A DNA stretch of 64,000 bases from Streptomyces sp. AC558_RSS880 (GTDB lineage: Bacteria > Actinomycetota > Actinomycetes > Streptomycetales > Streptomycetaceae), in the NCBI RefSeq assembly GCF_019049255.1, contig NZ_JAGMUJ010000016.1, positions 1-64,000 of the forward strand. Reading direction: 5' to 3'. Positions within the stretch are counted from its first letter, which is position 1. Every line of letters starts with the position of its first letter. The notes under the pieces were generated by a model, which ran no database searches, was not told the origin of the DNA, and saw only the letters and a list, made by a program, of their open reading frames with translations. The position numbers and the translations under genes were made by a program. Below are positions 46,047-52,700 of this stretch, in pieces.

Positions 46047-46938
46047 TCACTTGAGCCCAGGCAGGGCGAGCGGGCGGTCCGTGTCGCGGGCGTTGTGTCG
46101 CAGGGCGGCGGCGATGTCGGTCACGCCGGCCAGCCGCAGAGCGCCGATGGCGAGGTTGCGCCAGGTGGCCATTGCCCCTCACTCGGCCCTGCAACGGGAT
46201 CTTGGTCCACGGTAGAGACTTGAGCTGCTTGCGAAGCTTCTTCTGGTTGCCCTTGACGACGATCACGATGCAGTGGGCTTCGCGACCGAGAAGGTAGTCG
46301 ACGTGCTCGCGCTGGGTGTGCAGGGCGTCGCTGGTGACGGCCACCCCGGCCAGATCGGCCACGGACTCCAGCAGCGGCTGGAAGCACGTGATCTCGTTCG
46401 TCTTTTCCTGCACGTCCAGCTGGGCCAGGACCAGGCCGGTGGTGTGGTCCGGAGCTGTGAGCGGGTGGATCTTGCGGCCGTTGGCCCTGGCCGCTCCGCG
46501 AAGGCTCTTGCCGTCGACCGCCGGGCCGCGCCGCCGGCCCTCGGCTCGGTTGCGGCGGTCGGCGAGCCAGCGGCCGATCGCCAGGTCCAGCGTGTCGCCG
46601 TCGACCCGGGCCAGCAGTCGTCGGACCGTCGTTTCCGCAGGCAGGGACCGCCCGGGGAACAGAGGGTCGAGCCGCACACCGATGTGTTCCAGCACGTGGG
46701 GCGGGGCGTCGGCGATCCATCAGCCGACCGCGAGCAGCGACGTCGCCCCCGCCGGCACCGCGCAGGCGGCCAGGGCAAGAACGCCGACCAGCGCGTGGCG
46801 AACTCCACGCGGATCACGCGGATCGGGCATCTGGGCGAGGCGGTCCAGCAACCCGGGCACTTCTTCCGGCGCGGCCTCGGGATGCTCGCGGAGTTGGTCA
46901 AGGGGAGGCGGGATCAGCGATGACGCTTCGGCAGGCAC
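46047..46938 (-). pseudogene. ISAs1-family transposase, broken (copy 1)
   Basis: Reads from 46938: N-terminal associated domain (LLDRLAQMPDPRDPRGVRHA), an in-frame TGA at 46720-46722 (SLLAVG stop [14 protein letters not shown]), then the catalytic region with [40 protein letters not shown] and IVVKGNQKK. After KIPLQGR there is a deletion and frame change; the last 40 residues survive as [20 protein letters not shown] and end at TGA 46047. Not functional. The upstream terminal region extends to about 46986 (GGCACGG...CCGTGCC) and matches the start of copy 2. Confidence 0.8.
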
Positions 46939-46986
46939 GGTCTTCCAGGCAGGTCACGGGGCGTCGAGAACTCCATGATCTTGGAG

Positions 46987-47484
46987 GCCGTGCCTGTTCC
47001 GCTCTCTACGGCGGGTCAACCTGGCAGATCGTTATGAACCGGACGCCCGGCGACCACGCCGAAGCCCTGGCCCTGGACCGGTCACAGCACCGCAGCCCTC
47101 GACCGGCTCACCCAACTGCCCGACCCTGGCTGACCAGCGAATTCCCCGTCCCTTCGACAGCACCCCAACACCCGGAGCAGCGGAATCCGGCGCCATCCCG
47201 AGACGACACTCGGGCCCTCGGCCTGCACAGCCTCAGCCCGCGGCACGAAAACGGTCCACCGACTCCGTCGGCGGACCGTCACGAAACTTCGAGGCTGGAC
47301 AGTCCACACGCTAGAACCGGGCCCCGTCGTTCTGTCCCGGCCTTCACCTCTCCGGCGACAACTCGCGCATCAGTCCAAGCGCTCTTGTCGCTCTCCGGAT
47401 TCGCGAACGGTTCTCAGGGGTCGACCGGGTCCGGCGCATGTGTTCTCGGCGTTCTCTCAGGCCGAGACGAGAGGTGACGCCGCC
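46987..47484. other. 498-bp region without a convincing gene
   Basis: Begins with ISAs1 flank. At 47034-47075 it encodes MNRTPGDHAEALALD, a motif also seen beside the other IS ends in this island (see findings). The rest (47080-47484) has weak coding character in several frames and looks like decayed sequence. Confidence 0.4.
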
Positions 47485-48093
47485 TCAGATGGTCGGGGTG
47501 TCGTCGACAATCGGCCTGTGAATCTCAACGACCGGCTTCCACCCCGCGGAGAACTCGATGAAGTCCGCACGGGTGGGGTAGGTGTCGATCGCGCGACGGT
47601 CACGCTTGGGGCTGTCGCTCCCCTTGCGCCCCCGGGGAATCTGCTCCTCGAAGATGTCGACCTTCACGTCGGGAACCTCCTTGAGGCCCTGGCGCCAGAT
47701 CTGCACGACGTCGGCGCCGAACGCCTGCCGGGCCGCAGCGTAAAGAGCCGTGAGGGCCCCCTTGTCCCCACCAGGGACGAAAAGTGCCAGGTCCAGCACG
47801 ACACCGGCGGACTGGAGGACCTCGATGGTCACCGAGCCGTTCTCGTCGGCCAAGTAGATTCCGGCTTCATTCTCGTCGTCGGGAAGGCAGGAGACCTCTT
47901 CCTGGAATACGGTTCTCGCCGTGATCGAGCCGCCCTCGAAATCCTCACCGGACTTGGTCAGAAAAGCAGGGACATAGCAGTCGGGAAGCTTGAGTTCTGC
48001 CGTGTCGGCGGAAACGAAGATCCTGTCCTTCACGCCGAGCTTCGTCACCTCTTCCAGCGAGAGGCGGCGAGCGGCGATCTTCTCCGTGTTCAC
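47485..48093 (-). CDS. Hypothetical protein in the accessory island
   Basis: 202 aa from GTG 48093 behind AAAGGGA. An alpha/beta protein with acidic N-terminal half: KIAARRLSLEEVTKLGVKDR, SITARTVFQEEVSCLPDDEN, VLDLALFVPGGDKGALTALY, VKVDIFEEQIPRG. No signal peptide, membrane span or recognisable catalytic motif. Codon GC is lower than in core genes. It is intact while neighbours on both sides are broken, so it is either recent or under selection. No family named. Confidence 0.65.
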   Translation of the reverse strand: MNTEKIAARRLSLEEVTKLGVKDRIFVSADTAELKLPDCYVPAFLTKSGEDFEGGSITARTVFQEEVSCLPDDENEAGIYLADENGSVTIEVLQSAGVVLDLALFVPGGDKGALTALYAAARQAFGADVVQIWRQGLKEVPDVKVDIFEEQIPRGRKGSDSPKRDRRAIDTYPTRADFIEFSAGWKPVVEIHRPIVDDTPTI

Positions 48094-48153
48094 GATTTCC
48101 CTTTCAGGTTGCACTGTCCCTCCGAACAAGGACGCTATCACGAAACCCTGAGG

Positions 48154-48500
48154 TCAACTGCCCAATAATCTCTGGGTAAATGGCCTCCGATGACCCGTAC
48201 GGGAGGATACCGAAGCGAGTGCTACTCGGTCGGGAACACGCATCCGCCAGGTAGTGTCCCTCGTCATGGCGTTGGGGATCAACTGGCGGTTGCATTTCGG
48301 TGCGTTGGGTAGCACGGAGGAACTAAGAGTTAGTTTACGGCAGATATCACCCATATCACCTTCGGGGAGGTGACGGCGCGGTAAGGCGATCCATTCGTCG
48401 TGCATCTCGAAGAGCGCAGCGGAAGCCAACAGGAAGTCGCGTACTGCCGCGCCCTCTTCGGTCAGGACTTCGGCATGGTCGGCTGACGCCCGGTTGCTGA
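48154..48500 (-). pseudogene. Possible transposase 3' remnant
   Basis: A minus-strand frame from about 48497 reads NRASADHAEVLTEEGAAVRD, FLLASAALFEMHDEWIALPR and RHLPEGDMGDI. The MHDEW...RR.L.EG.M pattern resembles the C-terminal end of IS256-type transposases. No upstream part is present. A candidate IS end (AGTGTCCCTCGTCATGGCG) lies at about 48255. Identity is uncertain. Confidence 0.3.
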
Positions 48501-48533
48501 CGCCTCGTCATGTCGGGCGGGGTTCGGTACACA

Positions 48534-48898
48534 GCAGGCACGGACGTCCGCGATCATGAAGTTCTCTACGCTCTGTGACCTTGGACTGGCCGTGTCTGCC
48601 GGCGCATCCTCTCTGATCTCCCCTGCCTTTGACCAGCTCAGACCGCATCCGGAAGTGTCCGGGAGCGATCTTCCGGATCTGCTGGAACGCCTCGCGCAGG
48701 CCCCGGACCCGCGTGATCCGCGGGGAGTACGGCACCCTCTCGTGACGCTCCTGGCGCTGACGGCCTGCGCGGTCCTCGCCGGAGCGTGATCCCTGATCGC
48801 GGTGGGTGAATGGGTGGCCGACGCACCGCCGGCCCTGCTCGAACGGCTCGGCGCGGCCGTCGACCCGTTGTTGCCGAAACGGTCCTGGCCGTCACAGC
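48534..48898 (+). mobile_element. ISAs1-family element, 5' fragment (copy 2)
   Basis: From the end GGCACGGACGTCCGCGATCA the sequence parallels copy 1 in inverse orientation. The transposase begins MKFSTLCDLGLAV and contains DLLERLAQAPDPRDPRGVRH; an in-frame TGA at 48787 interrupts it before SLIAVGEWVADAPPALLERL. Homology stops at about 48898 (LPKRSWPSQ), where an unrelated HATPase gene remnant begins. Confidence 0.75.
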
Positions 48899-48905
48899 GA
48901 TCGTC

Positions 48906-49254
48906 ATCTGGCTCCGCGACACCGTCCAAGAGCCATCAGAAACGGCCTAGCCGCCTGGTACCTGGAGGACCTGACGGACACCGCGACACTGCTCGTCTCG
49001 GAGCTGGTGACCAACGCGGTCAAGCACACCAACAGCCGCGTGATCCGGGTCGTCATCAACCCAGTGAGCGGTTCGTACGGATCGGGGTCGTCGACAGGGC
49101 CCGCGTGCTGCCGAAACTGGCCAAGCCCGGTGACGACCTCCTCACCGGCGGCCGGGGCCTCCTCCTGGTCGATGCCCTGGCCGAGCGCTGGGGCACCGAC
49201 CTCTACCGCTGGGGCACGCAGGTATGGGCTGAGCTGATGAGCGAGCCGGCCTGA
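48906..49254 (+). pseudogene. Remnant of an anti-sigma/HATPase_c_2-type ATP-binding protein
   Basis: Reads IRNGLAAWYLEDLTDTATLL, then VSELVTNAVKHTNSRVIRV (the N box, Glu and Asn intact). A one-base frameshift near 49065 moves to SERFVRIGVVDRARVLPK and GGRGLLLVDALAERWGTDLY (G2 box). The N-terminus is cut off by the ISAs1 fragment. The family comprises RsbW-like regulators, abundant in Streptomyces, often adjacent to small HTH/DUF397-type genes. Not functional as written. Confidence 0.75.
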
Positions 49255-49375
49255 TGACTGAGGAGTACGAGAAGGCGTACAAGGCCCTCTACGGCCACGC
49301 GCTGGAGTGCCGGGACTGCCCAGAGAACTGTGCCGGGGGAGCCGCTCCGCGCCGGGCCGTGAGGGAGCGCGATGA
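49254..49375 (+). pseudogene. Small Cys-rich ORF, probably frameshifted
   Basis: ATG 49254 overlaps the HATPase remnant's stop (TGATG). It reads MTEEYEKAYKALYGHALECR followed by DCPENCAGGAAPRRAVRER, like the 40-45 aa Cys-x2-Cys-x3-Cys proteins that follow such genes. In this frame there is no stop until 50171. A one-base change near the GGGGG run at 49337 would give a TGA overlapping the next ATG (ATGA at 49372), the expected ending. Confidence 0.4.
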
Positions 49376-49692
49376 CACTCTGCGTCAGCGGCGAGCACGG
49401 CTTCCCGATCGAGGACGAAGAGGGCGCCTACTGCCCGGAGCGCGGCGTGACCCTGCTGTGGAAATCTCCGAACTTCGCCTGGGACGACCTACTGACGGAG
49501 CCCGGACGTCCGCACAGCAGTGCGTTCCCCTGGCTGAGCGACCTCACGGACGAGCAGGCGTACGAGTTCCTGGACCAGGTGGTTCAGGCGGCTCAGGACG
49601 CCGGGACCCACACCGCCTTCCTCCACGCGCTGGACGACCTCGTGGACCAGCACTCCCCCACCCCCACGCTCCCTCACGGGGTCACGCCCTAG
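49372..49692 (+). CDS. Hypothetical protein (106 aa)
   Basis: ATG behind GAGGGAG. Begins MTLCVSGEHGFPIEDEEGAY, with Cys4 and Cys21 as a possible metal pair, and has an acidic, aromatic-rich centre (NFAWDDLLTEPGRP) and a helical C-terminus (EFLDQVVQAAQDAG). Probably co-transcribed with the broken genes before it. Followed by a bidirectional hairpin. No family recognised. Confidence 0.55.
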   Translation: MTLCVSGEHGFPIEDEEGAYCPERGVTLLWKSPNFAWDDLLTEPGRPHSSAFPWLSDLTDEQAYEFLDQVVQAAQDAGTHTAFLHALDDLVDQHSPTPTLPHGVTP

Positions 49693-49718
49693 CGGCTCCC
49701 CCGTTCCCTGTGCGGGCA

Positions 49719-49754
49719 GAAGAGCCCCGGCCGTCCGTGCGGTCGGGGCTCTTC
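49719..49754. terminator. Bidirectional terminator
   Basis: AAGAGCCCCG (49720-49729) pairs with CGGGGCTCTT (49744-49753). The right arm plus flank (CGGGGCTCTTCGCGTGGTC) is repeated exactly at 50427-50445. Confidence 0.7.
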
Positions 49755-49760
49755 GCGTGG

Positions 49761-50063
49761 TCAGCTCTCTTCCTCAAGGACAAAGTCCTCGTCCGTGAAG
49801 TCCTCGATCTCATCCTCATCGAGAAATTCGATCTCCTCCCGCTTACCTTCGGGATAGATGGTCGGCGTCGGGTCCCACTGGCGGTACTCCCACCGCGCGT
49901 GGGTGGTGATCTGCTTGATGCTGTCCTCTGGCATGTTGGCGCGAGCCGCCTCCATGGCCGCTGTCACCACGTCTTCGTACGTGTCCCTCAAGCGGCTTTC
50001 TCGGGTCACCTTATTGTTGACCTCGATCTCCAGCTTCACCGTGAGGATCTTCTTGAAGCCCAC
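49761..50063 (-). CDS. Hypothetical protein (100 aa) with an acidic tail
   Basis: GTG 50063 with GGAGGGG four bases upstream. A beta-rich start (KKILTVKLEIEVNNKVT), a helix (DVVTAAMEAARANMPEDSI) and a strongly acidic C-terminus (EEIEFLDEDEIEDFTDED). Ending within 10 bp of the bidirectional hairpin. An ATG four codons upstream is an alternative start. Composition is less GC-rich than core genes. The acidic tail recalls DNA-mimic or chaperone-type small proteins, but nothing identifies a function. Confidence 0.55.
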   Translation of the reverse strand: MGFKKILTVKLEIEVNNKVTRESRLRDTYEDVVTAAMEAARANMPEDSIKQITTHARWEYRQWDPTPTIYPEGKREEIEFLDEDEIEDFTDEDFVLEEES

Positions 50064-50555
50064 GCGCCCCTCCATCGTCGTTGGATGACCAGTCTGATCC
50101 GCAGCACCGGCAGGCCGCTGGTGGTCTCGGAAGTCGATGCCGAGAACCCTCAAGTGGATACGTTCGAGTGAACCCGTGGTGGGCGACCTTGAGGACGCCC
50201 GCACCAGACAGTCGCCGGGCGGCGGGGATCGCGCCAGGACCCGTAAGGTCGGGGGTTCCAGTTCTCCGAGCAGCAGCAGGCGCAGGTCTCCGGTCCGGAC
50301 AAGCATGGCCATGCTGGCGTCGTTCGGGCTCTCCGGTGCGGGAGGCGACGGGTGCGCGGGGGTGACCGGCGCGGCCGGCGGCTCCAGCGGTCCCGTGAAA
50401 GCAAGGAAGAGCCCCGCCCGGGTAGTCGGGGCTCTTCGCGTGGTCCTACTGACAGTTCTGCCCGGTGAGGAGCCGCGACTCCAGGACCTGGTTCTTCGGG
50501 TAGGCCCGTTCGCGCAGGTCAGGCGGGAAGAAGCACCGAAAACTCAAGGGGTGCC
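50064..50555. other. 492-bp right border of the accessory island
   Basis: No convincing gene. It holds a tRNA T-arm-like sequence at 50250-50266 preceded by GTAAGGTC (possible tRNA 3' fragment), a terminator at 50406-50437, and then about 118 bp whose minus frame reads YPKNQVLESRLLTGQNCQ before stopping, possibly a lost gene end. Confidence 0.4.
50406..50437. terminator. Terminator-like hairpin, copy of the one at 49719
   Basis: AAGAGCCCCG (50407-50416) pairs with CGGGGCTCTT (50427-50436). Confidence 0.6.
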
Positions 50556-51188
50556 CTACTTCCACCGTTTGAAGGGCCGGTCGAGGGTGTACTTGCCGTC
50601 CTCCCCCAGAACGAGCATCCGCATCTCGGCGTTCCCCGGGTTCGAGAGCGACTCGAACTCCGCCACGGTCCAGTGGAACCACCGCATGCAGAACAGCCGC
50701 ATGGCCAGACCGTGGGTGACGATCAGGACGTTCGGGGGGTGGTCGGGGGCCTCGAAGCTGCGGAACAGGCTCTCCAGGAAGCCGCCGACCCGGTCGTAGA
50801 CGTCGGCTCCGGACTCCCCCTGGGCGAACCGGTAGAAGAAGTGCCCGTAGGCGTCCCGGTAGGCCTTCTGCAGACGCACGTCCTCACGGTCCTGCCAGTT
50901 GCCCCAGTCCTGCTCGCGCAGCCTCGGTTCCTCGCGCACGCGTATCCGCCCCGGGTCGAGCCGGAAGGCGCTCAGCGTCTGGTGCGTGCGGCGGTAGGGG
51001 GAGACGTAGACGCTGACGCGCTCATGGCCGAAGAGTTCCCGCAACCGCTCACCCGTCTCCTCCGCCTGCCGTCTGCCCCGCCCGGTCAGGGCCAGGGCGT
51101 GATCGGGTTCGCGCTCGTAGACGGAGTCATCAACATTGCCCGTTGATTCGCCGTGTCGGACAAGGACGATGCGCCGTGGTCGTGCCAT
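50556..51188 (-). CDS. Histidine phosphatase (phosphoglycerate mutase-like) family protein
   Basis: 210 aa. The catalytic RHGES motif has His12 as nucleophile (VLVRHGESTGN); the second conserved His is in VLIVTHGLAMR, and YVSPYRRTHQT and REQDWGNWQ supply the remaining pocket residues. Likely a cytoplasmic phosphomonoesterase; the substrate is unknown. Start ATG 51188 marks the return to core gene order to the right of the island. Confidence 0.9.
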   Translation of the reverse strand: MARPRRIVLVRHGESTGNVDDSVYEREPDHALALTGRGRRQAEETGERLRELFGHERVSVYVSPYRRTHQTLSAFRLDPGRIRVREEPRLREQDWGNWQDREDVRLQKAYRDAYGHFFYRFAQGESGADVYDRVGGFLESLFRSFEAPDHPPNVLIVTHGLAMRLFCMRWFHWTVAEFESLSNPGNAEMRMLVLGEDGKYTLDRPFKRWK

Positions 51189-51306
51189 GCCAAGACCCTA
51201 GATCGAGTGACGGCCGGACGAGCACTCGTGCGGGCCCCATACGGCGTAGGTCACACACATCCCGCACCCCGCGTCACGCCGGCGTGCACCGTTGCGTGCC
51301 CGGACA

Positions 51307-51912
51307 TCACACCGTCCAGGCCGATTCCATCTCCACGATGTCCCCCGCCAGGGCCGCGACGTCGGCCTCCGTCTGCGCCCTCAGCGCGAGGCGCTCCACC
51401 CGCTCGGTGCGGTACTTGCCGTGCTCGGCGGCCGACCGCCACATCGACAGCACCAGGAACTCGTGCCCGGGCGCCTCTCCGAACAGTCCCCGGACCATGC
51501 CGGGCGATCCGGCCATGGCCGGGTTCCAGACCTTCTCCTGCATCAGCACGAAGTGTTCCGACCGCTCCTCGTGCACGCGGCACAGCGCCACCCTGAGCAG
51601 GTCGGCGTCCGTGAAACGCGGTTCGAAGCCGGTCTTCACGTCGAAGCGGTGGTCGAAGAGCCTGACCTGGGCGTCCTTGAACGTGCCCGACTGGGCCGAG
51701 GCGAGCCGGTCGTGGGAGCGGGCCATGAACGAGTCGTAGAAGGCGCGGCTCTCCCAGAAGGAGAAGATGTGCGCCACGTCCGGCCGCCCCCGGCTCCAGC
51801 CTCCGCCCTGCCCGCGAAACCCCGGCTCCCCCAGAAGCCCCGCCCACTTCCGCTGCCCCCGCTCGAACCCGCGGCGGTCCACCACGGTGCAGCGAATCCA
51901 CTTGACCAGCAC
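51307..51912 (-). CDS. DUF4937 family protein (dimeric alpha-beta barrel-like)
   Basis: 201 aa. Reads LVKWIRCTVVDRRGFERGQ and RPDVAHIFSFWESRAFYDSF at the N-terminal half, and HEFLVLSMWRSAAEHGKYR in the C-terminal half, two repeats of the kind seen in antibiotic-biosynthesis-monooxygenase-like/DUF4937 proteins. GTG 51912 has no ribosome-binding site but TACGAT six bases upstream, so it is probably leaderless. Catalytic role unknown. The frame is open further upstream but without a sensible start. Confidence 0.75.
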   Translation of the reverse strand: MLVKWIRCTVVDRRGFERGQRKWAGLLGEPGFRGQGGGWSRGRPDVAHIFSFWESRAFYDSFMARSHDRLASAQSGTFKDAQVRLFDHRFDVKTGFEPRFTDADLLRVALCRVHEERSEHFVLMQEKVWNPAMAGSPGMVRGLFGEAPGHEFLVLSMWRSAAEHGKYRTERVERLALRAQTEADVAALAGDIVEMESAWTV

Positions 51913-52068
51913 CGCGCCATCGTAAGGCCAGGGAGCGTGGCGCCGGTCACCCTCGGGGTGACTGCTTACCGGCATCCGCCACCACGCGCGTGGCAGGATG
52001 GGCAACCTGTCGGGAACGCCCGGCAGTTGGGGTGAGCGGTAGGACGGCCACGGGGAAGGGGAAGACTG

Positions 52069-52602
52069 GTGAACGGCCTCAACAAGGGCATCCGCAAGGT
52101 CGAGATCTCGCTGAGGTGGGACCCGAGTCCGTCGGGGCAGCCCTCCACCGACCTGGATCTCGTCGCCGCGCCCTATCCGGCGGACGCCCCGCACGGCGAT
52201 CCCGCCTACGTGGTGCACTTCGACAGTCGCTCTCCCGACGGCACCATCACGCTCAACCGGGACAGCAAGGACGGCCAGGGCTTCGGCTACGACGAGGTCA
52301 TGACGCTGGAACTGGACCGGCTCGACCAGCGGTACGCGCGCGTGGTGGTCGGCGTCGTCATACAGCAGCACCAGGGGCGGCGGACGTTCTCCGGGGTGGG
52401 CAACCCCGGTCTGCGCATCCGCGAGGGGTACACCGTGCTGGCCGAGGACGACTTCGGCGGTGTCCTCGGGGCCACGGCGGCGACGGTCGCGGAGTTCGTC
52501 CGGGACGGGTCGGGGCCCTGGGAGTTCCGCCCCGGTGTCCAGGGCTTCGAGGGCGACCCGGCGACCTTCACCCGTGCGATGGGGACGTCGCGCCGGGCCT
52601 GA
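52069..52602 (+). CDS. TerD-family protein
   Basis: 177 aa from a GTG with GGGGAAGGGGAAG upstream. The family motif set is present: KVEISLRWDPSP and DLDLVAAPYPADA at the N-terminus, calcium-site-like DSRSPDGTITLNRDSKDG, and the C-terminal GFRPGVQGF-like stretch. TerD proteins are linked to tellurite/stress resistance, calcium binding and Streptomyces development. It stands alone without other ter genes, converging on nrdJ. Confidence 0.85.
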   Translation: MNGLNKGIRKVEISLRWDPSPSGQPSTDLDLVAAPYPADAPHGDPAYVVHFDSRSPDGTITLNRDSKDGQGFGYDEVMTLELDRLDQRYARVVVGVVIQQHQGRRTFSGVGNPGLRIREGYTVLAEDDFGGVLGATAATVAEFVRDGSGPWEFRPGVQGFEGDPATFTRAMGTSRRA

Positions 52603-52617
52603 CCCACGAAGAACACC

Positions 52618-52655
52618 GAGGGCGGTGGCGCCGGAACACCGGCACCACCGCCCTC
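52618..52655. terminator. Bidirectional terminator between terD-like gene and nrdJ
   Basis: GAGGGCGGTGG...CCGG pairs with CCGG...CCACCGCCCTC (outer arms 52618-52628 and 52645-52655). Confidence 0.75.
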
Positions 52656-52700
52656 AGCCGTTCCCTCACACCCGGGCAGCGCCCGGATGCGTCAGCCGCG

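Noticed and set aside
49254..50171. 305-codon plus-strand frame starting MTEEYEKAYK
   Set aside because: Only the first about 40 codons look natural; the rest overlaps two better-supported genes in other frames and a terminator, so it is treated as a frameshifted short gene.
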